The translations under genes and the position numbers were made by a program. From positions 1,116,001 to 1,180,000 of the forward strand of contig CAXXSY010000003.1 of assembly GCA_963665015.2 (NCBI GenBank): 64,000 nucleotides of DNA, written 5' to 3'. Shown one piece after another: positions 1 through 7,024 of the stretch (positions are counted from its first letter, which is position 1; each line of letters opens with the position of its first letter). The notes beneath the pieces were generated by a model. That model saw nothing but the letters and a program-made list of their open reading frames with translations. It had not been told where the DNA came from and searched no databases. This DNA is from G963662655 sp963665015 (GTDB taxonomy: Bacteria; Cloacimonadota; Cloacimonadia; Cloacimonadales; JAIOQZ01).

Positions 1-1
1 T

Positions 2-1042
2 GATATTAATAATTGCCAATTCCTGGATAATCACTCAACCGGAACAGCTCAATACGATATTGGTACATCCCACCTTTCAATAGGTATGCACGGCGATGCA
101 GTGGTAGAAAACTGCACATTCGGAAATGGATCCAGCCTGGCGACATATGGGAGTACATCTGTATCAATCGGAAGCTGGGAAGACCTCGAACCGCACCTCA
201 CCTTCCGCAACAACCTGATCTACAACAACAGCGTACCAACGGCTGCGACGGTCCGGCTGGAAAGCCGCGGCGGCGCGGATATCTACAACTGCACGTTCGT
301 GAACAACGAGGCGGATGTGGCGGCCTTGCAGGTGGAAGGCTACGAGGTCAACATCGCCAACTGCATCTTCGATAACGATACGCCCTTCGAGATCACCTTC
401 CACGATTGGACCAGCGACCCCGTGGAAACCACCATCAACATCGACCACTGCAACATCAAGGGCGGCGAATCCGCTGTGTATGTCCCCAATCTCGAAATAT
501 ACACTCTCAACTGGCTCGAGGGCAACATCGACGCACCGCCGGACTGGGACGAATACGATCCCGATAATTTATTCCCCTACCGCTTGCCGGACGACGATCT
601 CGGCATCGATGCAGGCAGGGCGGACACCACCGGCATGTACTTGCCCATCTACGACCTGATCTACCATGACCGCGTCATCGACGGCAACCAGGACGGCACT
701 GCCCGTATCGACATGGGTTGCTACGAGCACGATCCGTATCCCGTCGTTGAAGAAGATATCCCACGCTACGAGTCGGGACTTACCAACTACCCGAATCCGT
801 TCAATCCCAGCACCACCATCCGCTTCACGATACCGAGCACATCCACGGTCAGGATCGCCATCTACAACATGCGCGGTCAGAAGATACGTGACTTAGGCGG
901 CATCACCTATCAAGCTGGCGACCATGAAATCGTGTGGGATGGACGCAATAATCGGCAATCGACGGTCAGTAGCGGTGTCTATATCTGTCGGATGAGCTAC
1001 TCCGGAAAGACGTTGCACCGCAAAATGATGATGATGAAATAG
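2..1042 (+). CDS. Secreted beta-helix protein with T9SS sorting domain (5' end missing)
   Basis: The frame is open from the window edge, so the N-terminus and any signal peptide are missing; about 346 residues are visible. The first ~240 residues are short beta-strand repeats with Asn-rich turns and recurring 'xIYNCTF', 'IANCIF' and 'IDHCNI' units, as in right-handed parallel beta-helix (pectate-lyase-like) proteins. The last ~75 residues hold NYPNPFNPSTTIRF, IYNMRGQKIRDL and VSSGVYICRM and end in a basic tail: a type IX secretion C-terminal sorting domain. By family knowledge it would be exported by Sec, moved across the outer membrane by T9SS and anchored or released. No catalytic residues can be assigned. 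The next gene is convergent and its stop lies 2 bases away. Confidence 0.85.
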   Translation, partial: DINNCQFLDNHSTGTAQYDIGTSHLSIGMHGDAVVENCTFGNGSSLATYGSTSVSIGSWEDLEPHLTFRNNLIYNNSVPTAATVRLESRGGADIYNCTFVNNEADVAALQVEGYEVNIANCIFDNDTPFEITFHDWTSDPVETTINIDHCNIKGGESAVYVPNLEIYTLNWLEGNIDAPPDWDEYDPDNLFPYRLPDDDLGIDAGRADTTGMYLPIYDLIYHDRVIDGNQDGTARIDMGCYEHDPYPVVEEDIPRYESGLTNYPNPFNPSTTIRFTIPSTSTVRIAIYNMRGQKIRDLGGITYQAGDHEIVWDGRNNRQSTVSSGVYICRMSYSGKTLHRKMMMMK

Positions 1043-1044
1043 CC

Positions 1045-1893
1045 CTACTCGTCTGCCTCCAGCATGATCAGATAATCGCCCATCTTGAATTTCACATCTT
1101 GGAGCAATTTCGGCACGGGCGTGATCACCGCGATCTTCAGCTCCGGCATCAGTGTCGCGAGTCTCGAAACTGTTCCCAGATAACTGTTGCTGTGGAAGTC
1201 GCCGCAGAAGTGGATGATTTTCTGCTCGGGAAATTGTTCGCGGTGGTTGGCGATACTCTCGGCCATGGTGTCGTCCTTGAGACACTGTGCCATGTAGAGG
1301 AACTCCTTGTTCGACTTACCCATGGGATGCATACCGCCGGACATGGTATTCATGAAGCGCTTTTTGTAATCGTCATCCGGAGCGTTCAGTTTACGGGCGG
1401 CATAGCGTTTATCCTTTTCCGGGAATGCCTCGAAAGCTTCCATGCCGCCTCTGCTTACTTCCGCCGCCAACCTCCTGGGGACATTCGCGGCGATGACGTG
1501 GAGACGTTTCTCCTTCGCGAATTCGATCAACGGGCGGTAGTCGGTCGGGTAATTTCCCCAGGGTCGCGCCGTTTCCAGAAACTGTGTCTCCGCAATGTCC
1601 CCGGCGAGGTATCGATCGAGTGTCGGCTGCACGTCGCGCTCAAACATCTCCATGGACACGGCGAGGTTCGGATTCTTTTTGTAGAGCGCCTTCAGCAGGT
1701 CGATTTCCATCCGGTGCAGGATCGCGTTGTCGTGGTACTCTCCGAAGAAGATGACGTCGTATTGCGTGAGTTCGTCGGCGAGTTGCTCGATCGTGAATGC
1801 CCCCCCTTTGTCCCCCCTTATCTGGGCCGTGTCCGCACAAAGCATCAGGATCGGCAGCAGAAGCAGTGTCAGCGCAAGAACCAACCATCTCAT
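1045..1893 (-). CDS. ChaN-like haem-binding uptake (Tiki superfamily) protein
   Basis: 282 residues from the ATG at 1893, chosen because it overlaps the stop of the upstream metalloprotease gene as ATGA and opens directly into a hydrophobic signal segment (MRWLVLALTLLLLPILMLC). The first motif block FFGEYHDNAI and the C-terminal block IIHFCGDFHSNSYLG match ChaN-type proteins, which bind haem and belong with TraB/GumN and Tiki. A Cys near residue 19 could be lipidated, but the lipobox is poor. Residues just after the signal peptide (QIRGDKGGAF) are encoded by a diverged copy of a dispersed GC-rich repeat (bases 1799-1827). It is translationally coupled to the upstream protease; whether the two act together is not evident. 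Confidence 0.82.
   Translation of the reverse strand: MRWLVLALTLLLLPILMLCADTAQIRGDKGGAFTIEQLADELTQYDVIFFGEYHDNAILHRMEIDLLKALYKKNPNLAVSMEMFERDVQPTLDRYLAGDIAETQFLETARPWGNYPTDYRPLIEFAKEKRLHVIAANVPRRLAAEVSRGGMEAFEAFPEKDKRYAARKLNAPDDDYKKRFMNTMSGGMHPMGKSNKEFLYMAQCLKDDTMAESIANHREQFPEQKIIHFCGDFHSNSYLGTVSRLATLMPELKIAVITPVPKLLQDVKFKMGDYLIMLEADE
1799..1827. repeat. Diverged copy of the CCCCCCTTAATCCCCCC dispersed repeat, inside the ChaN-like CDS
   Basis: The plus strand reads seven Cs, TTTG, then TCCCCCCTTATCTGGG. It matches the intergenic copies at 4575-4609 and 41516-41550 at about 23 of 28 positions. It is read in frame on the minus strand as Gln-Ile-Arg-Gly-Asp-Lys-Gly-Gly. The stop-bearing triplets of the consensus (TGA, TAA) are altered here. 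Confidence 0.6.
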
Positions 1894-3539
1894 CGAATCA
1901 CGGTCACCTTTTTCACGATGGGGCCGGTTTGCGTTTCGGCTTTGAAGAGGTAGATTCCTTCCGCGACCTTCTTGCCGTCGATGTCTCTGCCGTCCCATTG
2001 CGCGACACCCTGATCAGTGGTGCGAAGCTGCCTGACGACCTGACCGCGGACGTTGTAGATCGACACGGGCACCGGCTTGGTGCTCGGGATCGAGAGGTTG
2101 AGGTTGCCGTCGCGATAGGGATTGGGAGCGAGATTGAAGATGATCGGTCTGGCGGTCTGAGGTTCATCGACGGAGGTCTGTGCCTCGACGGTGTATTCGT
2201 AGGAGACGGAGGCGTTACCCGCGTTGGAGAACACTAGGATGACGCTGGAAAAATCGTCGCTGATCGCCTGCGAGGTGAAGGAAATCTCGTCCTCGCAGTA
2301 GTGCATGAGGATCAGCGTATCCTCCGGTTCGATGCCGATTCGTATCTCGGCGATGGCGAGGTAATCCGACGTCTCGATTTCGAAGGATAGCGGTTGCTCG
2401 GTCGTGATTACCTTGGTGTATTCAGCCGCCCATCCGCTGACCGTTCCGGAGCCGTCGTCCGGGAATGTCGAATGCAGATTCTGCGTGTGGAAATAGGGCA
2501 GATCGAGCAACTCGTAGCCATAGAGCCCTTCGTAGGGCACGGGATCGTTCAGGAAATTGGCAATTGTCCAGTCGATGAAAAGCTCGTTGAAGGAGATGCC
2601 CGTTTCATGCGCTTCGAGTTCATCGGATATTCCGCTGATGCCGTTGGCTGGATTGGCGACGATGTCCGGGACGATGGAGCCGTCGTCGTAGTGCTCCGCG
2701 AAGTAGGTGAAGAAGAGCATCACCTTGACGTAGTCTGCGAACTGCTGGTCCCACGCGATGAGCGAGTTGTCGGGGTTGGTGTTGAAACCGGTGATGGGAT
2801 CGGGCATGCCGAACCACACCATCGCCAGTTCGGCGCAGCCTTCATCGATCCATGTTTCCTCGTTTGGATCGCCACCCCAGTGAATCAGGTGCTGGAGCTC
2901 GTGTGAAAGTACCGAGATGCGGATGGGATCGACTGGGTCGAGCGGATAGCAGGTCATGTAGATCATCTCGCATTCGTTGCTGTGGCCGGAGGGGTTCATC
3001 TGCTGCGCCTCCGCTTCGGTGACCTGGTTGTACGGACTGAAATAGCCGTCGAACTGGCTGCCGTTGAACTGCCCCAGCGCCGAGTAGAACACGATCAGCT
3101 TCGGGTCGTTGTCCAGCTCGTCGGGAATGGGGCCGAAGAGGTTGATGTCCATCTCGATGGCTCCGTAGAGCTCCGAGTTCATCGTCTGCTCCTCCAGATA
3201 AGGCATGACAGTATCGACGTCTTCCTGATCCATGTGGACGTCCCACTGGTCATCCGCGACGAAGAGGTAGCAGTGCTCGCCCACTGCGCGGCAGGTGGCG
3301 TCCGACTGAATCCAAGATGGCGGCATGACGCTTAGGTTCCAGCGCCAGAAGGTTCGCGTGTCGCCGACCTGATAATCTCTCGTATCGCGGCTGTCACGAA
3401 TCGACATGTGGTGCGCGGAGTCCTTCCACTGCGCTGTCTGTACCGATAGATCCCTTCGAAATGATTCAAACTCGGAATTCATTGTAGCGTAAATATTTAA
3501 ATTCATGAGCAGTGCAAGCGCACAGATAACGTATTTCAT
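1890..3539 (-). CDS. Secreted zinc metalloprotease (M30-like) with T9SS sorting domain
   Basis: 549 residues. The start at 3539 is set by a GGAGG site just upstream and a clean signal peptide (MKYVICALALLMNLNIYA). Around residue 212 is SHELQHLIHW, an HExxH zinc motif, followed about 20 residues later by WIDEGCAELA, whose Glu is a likely third ligand. This spacing resembles peptidase family M30 (hyicolysin-like). The last ~75 residues (LAPNPYRDGNLNLSIP, IYNVRGQVVRQL, AEGIYLFKAE) form a type IX secretion sorting domain. Inferred role: an extracellular or surface protease feeding amino-acid fermentation. A TTGACA on the minus strand at 3598-3593, inside an inverted repeat, may be its -35 box. 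Confidence 0.85.
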   Translation of the reverse strand: MKYVICALALLMNLNIYATMNSEFESFRRDLSVQTAQWKDSAHHMSIRDSRDTRDYQVGDTRTFWRWNLSVMPPSWIQSDATCRAVGEHCYLFVADDQWDVHMDQEDVDTVMPYLEEQTMNSELYGAIEMDINLFGPIPDELDNDPKLIVFYSALGQFNGSQFDGYFSPYNQVTEAEAQQMNPSGHSNECEMIYMTCYPLDPVDPIRISVLSHELQHLIHWGGDPNEETWIDEGCAELAMVWFGMPDPITGFNTNPDNSLIAWDQQFADYVKVMLFFTYFAEHYDDGSIVPDIVANPANGISGISDELEAHETGISFNELFIDWTIANFLNDPVPYEGLYGYELLDLPYFHTQNLHSTFPDDGSGTVSGWAAEYTKVITTEQPLSFEIETSDYLAIAEIRIGIEPEDTLILMHYCEDEISFTSQAISDDFSSVILVFSNAGNASVSYEYTVEAQTSVDEPQTARPIIFNLAPNPYRDGNLNLSIPSTKPVPVSIYNVRGQVVRQLRTTDQGVAQWDGRDIDGKKVAEGIYLFKAETQTGPIVKKVTVIR

Positions 3540-3590
3540 TGAAACCTCCTGTTCCTTCGTACCTTCCAAGAAAAATAGTGAAACAGAAAA

Positions 3591-3616
3591 GTTGTCAATT
3601 TCAATAGAATGACAAC
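3591..3616. promoter_or_regulatory. 26-nt interrupted palindrome upstream of the metalloprotease
   Basis: Arms GTTGTCA and TGACAAC flank a 12-nt centre. It has the same length and closely related arms as the palindrome at 7025-7050 on the far side of the recombinase region. On the minus strand it contains TTGACA, usable as a -35 box. It could be an operator or lie near an element end; both readings are inference. Confidence 0.4.
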
Positions 3617-3640
3617 GTTTATGCACCACTATACACAACC

Positions 3641-3718
3641 AATCCACAGTAGTTATCCACAAACGGCGCAAGATTGACCTCAACAGCTTTCTACGACGTT
3701 GGTTATCGGTGTGGATAA
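3641..3718. other. DnaA-box-like sites, left end of the element
   Basis: A perfect TTATCCACA lies at 3653-3661 and its complement TGTGGATAA at 3710-3718, with a partial AATCCACAG at 3641-3649. The second site is inside the end of the 78-residue gene. The same 9-mers recur at the right end (7100-7212). They may bind DnaA, or be arm-type sites of the recombinase. Confidence 0.45.
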
Positions 3719-3916
3719 GTCCACGGCCGACAAGTCAGATGAGATTCGATCAAGGGAGTCACTCAGCTGGTCCGGGATCGAGCCGCACGAACTGAAGAAA
3801 TTCTGGTCGGCGAGAAGGATTCCATATTCCCGGATGGACAGACTGACCTGGTCGATTCGTTCGATGATCTCGGTGACTGGATGAGAGACGTTCGGGATTG
3901 ATGCGGGTTCTGGCAT
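3680..3916 (-). CDS. Hypothetical protein, 78 aa, element-encoded
   Basis: The start at 3916 is preferred because GGAGG sits 7-8 bases upstream of the ATG; a longer TTG-started reading would put that site inside the gene. The product is acidic and Ser/Ile-rich and predicted mostly helical from residue 15 on (EIIERIDQVSLSIREYGILL, then DQLSDSLDRISSDLSAVD). It has two Cys (near residue 49 and at the C-terminus) and no known motif. It lies 21 bases after the 88-residue gene and is probably cotranscribed. Function unknown. Confidence 0.55.
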   Translation of the reverse strand: MPEPASIPNVSHPVTEIIERIDQVSLSIREYGILLADQNFFSSCGSIPDQLSDSLDRISSDLSAVDLSTPITNVVESC

Positions 3917-3937
3917 TGATTTAACCTCCGGTGTCAA

Positions 3938-4204
3938 TTAGGTGGACATCGGATCGAGATTGTCAAGATTCCTGAGACCCCGGACGTAGTACTTCAGCCG
4001 ATTCGGTGTCCAGGACAGTCCGGTAGAAGTGGTCGTGTCGGCGTCATTGAGAACATCGCAGATTTCACGATGAGGGTAGTCATCGCTGTGAAGTCGTTGA
4101 ATCAGTTCGCCGATCCTCTCGCGTGTCGATGCCGGATACGTGCCTACGCGCATGTCACGTCTTTCGACGAGGATGTTCGGAAGGGATTGTCTTCGATGGT
4201 CCAT
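3938..4204 (-). CDS. Small DNA-binding protein resembling the helical domain of serine recombinases
   Basis: 88 residues. The start at 4204 follows a good GGAGG site (plus-strand CCTCC near 4211). Residues ~29-75 (RERIGELIQRL, EICDVLNDADTTTSTGL, SWTPNRLKYYVRGL) follow the pattern helix, 'xxIaxxLNxxGxxT', 'xWTxxxVxxxL' seen in the Recombinase-type helical module of large serine recombinases, but no resolvase catalytic domain is present. Likely a stand-alone DNA-binding or accessory protein of the element. The resemblance is by motif only. The non-coding, GC-rich gap lies upstream. Confidence 0.6.
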   Translation of the reverse strand: MDHRRQSLPNILVERRDMRVGTYPASTRERIGELIQRLHSDDYPHREICDVLNDADTTTSTGLSWTPNRLKYYVRGLRNLDNLDPMST

Positions 4205-4416
4205 TTGAGTACCTCCAGGGACGAATATAGGCAAGAATGGATAAATGGGACAGGAAAAAGTGACGAAATCCGGGTTCTCAGAAGGCATGAATCGCGTTAT
4301 AAGCGGGTTTCGGGAATTGGGTACGCATCTGCCGGCATCGATGCCAGGGAAAACCAGATCGGCCTCACCGAGGCGGATCGAGATCGAGGAAAGATGCCTG
4401 GTACATTGGTCATTCA

Positions 4417-4441
4417 AAAAGTGTCAAAAAACGGCACTTTT
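4417..4441. terminator. Hairpin AAAAGTG/CACTTTT
   Basis: A 7-bp stem with an 11-nt loop. On the minus strand it ends in five Ts, so it could terminate transcription coming from the recombinase operon before the 88-residue gene. Weak stem, so low confidence. Confidence 0.3.
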
Positions 4442-4574
4442 GAAAATCGTAAAGGTGGGCTTTTGCAACGATTTACGAAAAAGATGTGCGTCTGGCCGGT
4501 GTCGATCGGCGGCGCGGCTTTCGTCCCGCTGCGAGGTACGAGCTCGGGCGTGATCCGCGCCGTCAGGAAGAAAG

Positions 4575-4609
4575 AACCCCCCTTAATCCCCCCTTATCAG
4601 GGGGGTGAA
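4575..4609. repeat. C-rich dispersed repeat, copy 1
   Basis: 35 nt beginning AACCCCCCTTAATCCCCCC and ending in GGGGGGTGAA. It differs at one base from the copy at 41516-41550. CCCCCCTTATCAGGGGGG can fold as a hairpin. It lies in non-coding DNA. Confidence 0.8.
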
Positions 4610-4838
4610 GATCGACCTGCCGCCGGCGCGCCGCGTCAGCCAGCGCCGCCGGCAGGACTGGCCGGCGGAAGGAACGGTCACGCGCCCGGGCACGTCGGGC
4701 CCGCCGGACAGCAACACGCCGACATCGTCGGGCGCGGTCTCTCCGCCGCCCGGAGGGTCGGCGGATTCCCCGCGCGGCGATGCCCGCCGCGCGTCTCTCT
4801 GCGCGCAGACATGGACGGCAAGCGCACGGCATGAGCGA

Positions 4839-5248
4839 CGGACCAAGAGAAACGAGGACACAAAGGCAGTGCGCCGGCGCAAGGCGCACGAGTGAAACCC
4901 CGGAGTGCGGCCGGAGAGCGAGGAACGAAGAGACGAAGCGAGACGATGCCGCCATAAGCGTGTCCCCTGCTCATTTGTCCTTTCAATGCGCGGCCGAGCG
5001 GAGGGCAAGGACGGCGCAGCCCGACGCCGGGCGCAACATCGCCCTACCGCATCGCGCGGAAGGGAGGAGCGGAGCGACCAAGAGCGACCGAAGGGAGCGG
5101 AACACCCTGGAGCGCATGGGGACCAGACTACCATCGGGCCGAATTCGTTGGGTATGTAGTACTTGGGGCAGCAGTAAGGGGTTTCAGGGGACACGCGTCT
5201 TTTAATCGATACGGGGTGATCCTGTGTGTCCTCGTTTCTCATGGTCCC
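4839..5248. mobile_element. MITE-like non-autonomous element with terminal inverted repeats and 7-bp target duplication
   Basis: The ends at 4840-4866 and 5221-5247 are inverted copies of each other over 27 nt with two mismatches (GGACCA[A/T]GAGAAACG... inward). Immediately outside, the heptamer TGAGCGA occurs at 4832-4838 and again, in the same orientation, at 5249-5255, as expected for a target-site duplication. The interior codes for nothing recognisable and has a further inverted pair GCGTGTCCCCTG (4958-4969) / CAGGGGACACGC (5185-5196). No transposase for it is in the window. Confidence 0.6.
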
Positions 5249-5279
5249 TGAGCGAATGCCGGTTTCTCCCAGGAGTGTC

Positions 5280-5420
5280 CAGGATCGTTCGATCCTTCGA
5301 TTTTCGAACGGGCGGGTGTGGAGGGACCGCCATCGATCACGATCGAACGAGTAACGATCAGAGTACAAGCCGGAGAGATTAAGCGATCGAGGCGCCAGAT
5401 ATCATGTTCATTATGCGCGT
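5280..5420. repeat. Cluster of CGATC-containing short palindromes
   Basis: Seven GATC sites lie within about 140 bases, several inside palindromes such as GGATCGTTCGATCC (5280-5293) and TCGATCGCGA. The density is high for the window. No function can be assigned. Confidence 0.35.
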
Positions 5421-5439
5421 CTCGATCGCGACAGTGTGA

Positions 5440-5667
5440 TTATTCCCATTCAGGTAGATCGCGCTTCCTAATGCGGATTTCGACGACGGAATCAGGCTTG
5501 CATTCGAGATGGATGTGTTTTCCTTCTTTTCGTTCACGGTTCCATCCAATGACGCGAATTCGTTGCTCATTCCCATTTTGATCTTGAACAGCGGCGTATC
5601 CTTCGAAGTCAGGAAAACAGTCAGTTGCATATCGATTTTTAGTTGTTGGCCAAATGTTGATGAACAT
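5440..5667 (-). CDS. Mini-protein, 75 aa, paralogue of the next upstream gene
   Basis: The start at 5667 follows an AGGGGGT ribosome binding site. The first ~55 residues match the 56-residue product encoded at 5752-5922: both have N-terminal IW, then NxxYAT, PD[F/Y]EG[Y/F], IRV[I/V]GWxR and the block G[K/Q]HIHL. This copy adds a charged tail (VVEIRIRKRDLPEWE). The conserved GW and HIHL strands suggest a small beta-rich fold; no known family was recognised. It is separated from its paralogue by a 13-bp inverted repeat. Function unknown, perhaps a nucleic-acid-binding or regulatory factor of the element (inference). Confidence 0.7.
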   Translation of the reverse strand: MFINIWPTTKNRYATDCFPDFEGYAAVQDQNGNEQRIRVIGWNRERKEGKHIHLECKPDSVVEIRIRKRDLPEWE

Positions 5668-5695
5668 GGTAACCCCCTTGATAGATACAAGATGA

Positions 5696-5741
5696 GCGAT
5701 CGCGGCGGAAGGTTGTCAAGGAAGTTACCCGCCGCGATCGC
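5696..5741. repeat. Perfect 13-bp inverted repeat between the two mini-genes
   Basis: GCGATCGCGGCGG at 5696-5708 pairs with CCGCCGCGATCGC at 5729-5741 around a 20-nt spacer. It lies between the stop of the 56-residue gene and the start of the 75-residue gene. There is no T-run, so it may be an RNA processing or regulatory stem, or a recombination site, rather than a terminator. Confidence 0.6.
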
Positions 5742-5751
5742 GCGGGGGTTA

Positions 5752-5922
5752 TCAGTTGCCGGACTTATCGGTCAGGTGGATATGTTGGCCGGTGGGTCCA
5801 GATCGAATCCAGCCGACGACTCTGATTTTCGAATCCTCGATCTCAACGAAGCCTTCGTAGTCCGGGTAATTGGTAGCGTATGGGTTACGGTTGCGGTCTG
5901 TCTGCCAGATTTTGACGATCAT
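5752..5922 (-). CDS. Mini-protein, 56 aa, paralogue of the 75-aa gene
   Basis: A short gene read by hand: it begins MIVKIWQTDRNRNPYATNYP, continues with DYEGFVEIEDSKIRVVGW and ends in GQHIHLTDKSGN. The ATG at 5922 overlaps the stop of the 104-residue Cys-rich gene (ATGA), and CCGGAGAA lies about 10 bases upstream. It aligns with the 75-residue neighbour through PDYEG, IRVVGWIR and QHIHL, which supports both as real genes. No known family was recognised. Confidence 0.7.
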   Translation of the reverse strand: MIVKIWQTDRNRNPYATNYPDYEGFVEIEDSKIRVVGWIRSGPTGQHIHLTDKSGN

Positions 5923-6233
5923 TGGTTGTTCTCCGGTTGTCTGAGTGTGGATATGAGTAGCCAGGATGGGCAGGTGTCTCCGACGTTGGTAAAAGCATCA
6001 TGGTGCGAACAGTTCCTGTTCACCTGTGAGCTCGATCTGTCCCAGTGTTCGCAGTATCCACAGATCGGATCGAATCCGGGCGTTTCACGCTTCTTCCAGG
6101 AAGGGCAATACGAATCCCCGTAGGTGAGTGCCTTCATGACCTGACACCAGTATCGATTGTCCGGATCAATATGACGTGACCAGTTGGCGCAGGTGCGGCA
6201 GCAGCGTAATTCAAGTGTCGATAGTGTTCTCAT
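5919..6233 (-). CDS. Cys-rich protein with duplicated putative zinc-binding unit, 104 aa
   Basis: The start at 6233 forms an ATGA overlap with the stop of the 66-residue gene. Two units are visible. Unit one: C12-x2-C15-A-N-W, then C30, then GDSYCPSW (C43). Unit two: C58-x2-C61-E-H-W, then C75, then GDTCPSW (C88). Four regularly spaced Cys per unit suggest two treble-clef or ribbon-like metal sites. The upstream 66-residue protein has a related C-x2-C...C...YCEHW pattern. No enzyme domain is seen; a DNA-, RNA- or protein-binding role is inference. Stop and next start are again coupled. Confidence 0.7.
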   Translation of the reverse strand: MRTLSTLELRCCRTCANWSRHIDPDNRYWCQVMKALTYGDSYCPSWKKRETPGFDPICGYCEHWDRSSSQVNRNCSHHDAFTNVGDTCPSWLLISTLRQPENNQ

Positions 6234-6430
6234 TTCTTCAACCCGTATCGATCGAGACCGGTTTTCGCATCGATCCAATGTTCGCAGTAGTTCAGGATAC
6301 AGATGTGATCTCGTTTCGTCGATGGGTACCGGCTACATGTGCCGGAGAAGCTGCTGACAGGTGTATATCTGCGGCAGGTTTTACAGGTTGGAACTGGATT
6401 GATGAGGGATTGAGCAGTATTGTCTTTCAT
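6230..6430 (-). CDS. Cys-rich putative zinc-binding protein, 66 aa
   Basis: Starts at 6430 inside the recombinase stop (ATGA). Cys residues at 16, 19, 32, 44 and 49 sit in PTCKTCRRY, GTCSRY and ILNYCEHW. The C-x2-C and YCEHW elements recur in the 104-residue product encoded next, so the two genes probably share one small metal-binding fold. The tail is basic (DRYGLKK). Tight coupling to the recombinase makes a regulatory or recombination-accessory role plausible, but this is inference. Confidence 0.65.
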   Translation of the reverse strand: MKDNTAQSLINPVPTCKTCRRYTPVSSFSGTCSRYPSTKRDHICILNYCEHWIDAKTGLDRYGLKK

Positions 6431-6993
6431 AAAGCTAACTCCATGATTGCGGCATCGATGCGATCCTGTTGGATCCCGATGTACCTAAGCGTTACAGAAG
6501 GGTGTGAGTGGTTGAGTATCATCTGCAATAAAGCTACGTCCTTCGTAGCCTGGTATAGATGATATCCGAAGGTTTTCCTCATGGTATGGGTGCCGATCTT
6601 CTCGCGGATCCCGACGGCGTTGCACACCTTGTTCAGCACCCGATAGACCACCTGTCTTGAGAGGTGGCCACCCTGGTTGTTGCCGAACAGGTAGGCGTCG
6701 GGTTCCATGCCCTGGCAGTAGTCTTCCAACTCGAGTTGAAGGCTCGAGGACAGTCTGAACATTCGATGCTTGCCGGTCTTGCGTTCCCGGATTACGACGT
6801 GATTTCGGAACATGACATCGCTCACGCGCAGCGGAACGATATCACTGATCCGGAGGCCGGTGTGAATGCCGAATATCCAGAGCATGTAATACTTCAGAGG
6901 ATTGTCGTGCGTGGTATTGACTGGGTGGTTTCGAAGATACAGTTTCACGGCGTCGATCTGACGACGCTCTCTCAATGGCTGTACAGTTGACAT
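6427..6993 (-). CDS. Short tyrosine recombinase/integrase
   Basis: 188 residues from the ATG at 6993, with GAGGT 5 bases upstream. The catalytic set is present: Arg48 in GIHTGLRISDI, Lys in the RERKTGKHR hairpin (~70-77), HTMRKTFGYH (His136, Arg139), NHSHPSVTLRYIG (His162 or 164, nucleophile Tyr171). The N-terminal core-binding domain is short (~30 residues before the catalytic domain), as in small phage or plasmid-type recombinases rather than XerC/D (~300 residues) or integron IntI. It heads a chain of tiny genes joined by ATGA overlaps. A palindrome (7025-7050) about 32 bases upstream probably controls it. Confidence 0.9.
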   Translation of the reverse strand: MSTVQPLRERRQIDAVKLYLRNHPVNTTHDNPLKYYMLWIFGIHTGLRISDIVPLRVSDVMFRNHVVIRERKTGKHRMFRLSSSLQLELEDYCQGMEPDAYLFGNNQGGHLSRQVVYRVLNKVCNAVGIREKIGTHTMRKTFGYHLYQATKDVALLQMILNHSHPSVTLRYIGIQQDRIDAAIMELAL

Positions 6994-7024
6994 GCGGTAC
7001 CTCGCTCGTTTCTGTCGCGGAAAA

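Larger units (their letters stand above)
4205..5439. other. 1.2-kb gene-free, GC-rich stretch inside the element
   Basis: No frame here has protein-like composition with a ribosome binding site; the long minus-strand frame over 4583-5368 is Arg/Ser/Pro-rich in the way GC-rich non-coding DNA usually is. The stretch holds an AAAAGTG/CACTTTT hairpin (4417-4441), one copy of the C-rich dispersed repeat (4575-4609), a MITE-like element (4839-5248) and a run of CGATC-containing palindromes (5280-5420). Confidence 0.6.

Noticed and set aside
4583..5368. 261-codon minus-strand frame in the GC-rich stretch
   Set aside because: Arg/Ser/Pro/Cys-rich translation, no ribosome binding site, and it spans a dispersed repeat and the MITE-like element with its inverted ends.
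5440..6993. Integron reading (integrase plus cassette array with attC sites)
   Set aside because: The recombinase is 188 residues and lacks the IntI-specific insert; the inverted repeats do not show RYYYAAC/GTTRRRY attC cores; the genes are joined by ATGA overlaps instead of being separate cassettes.
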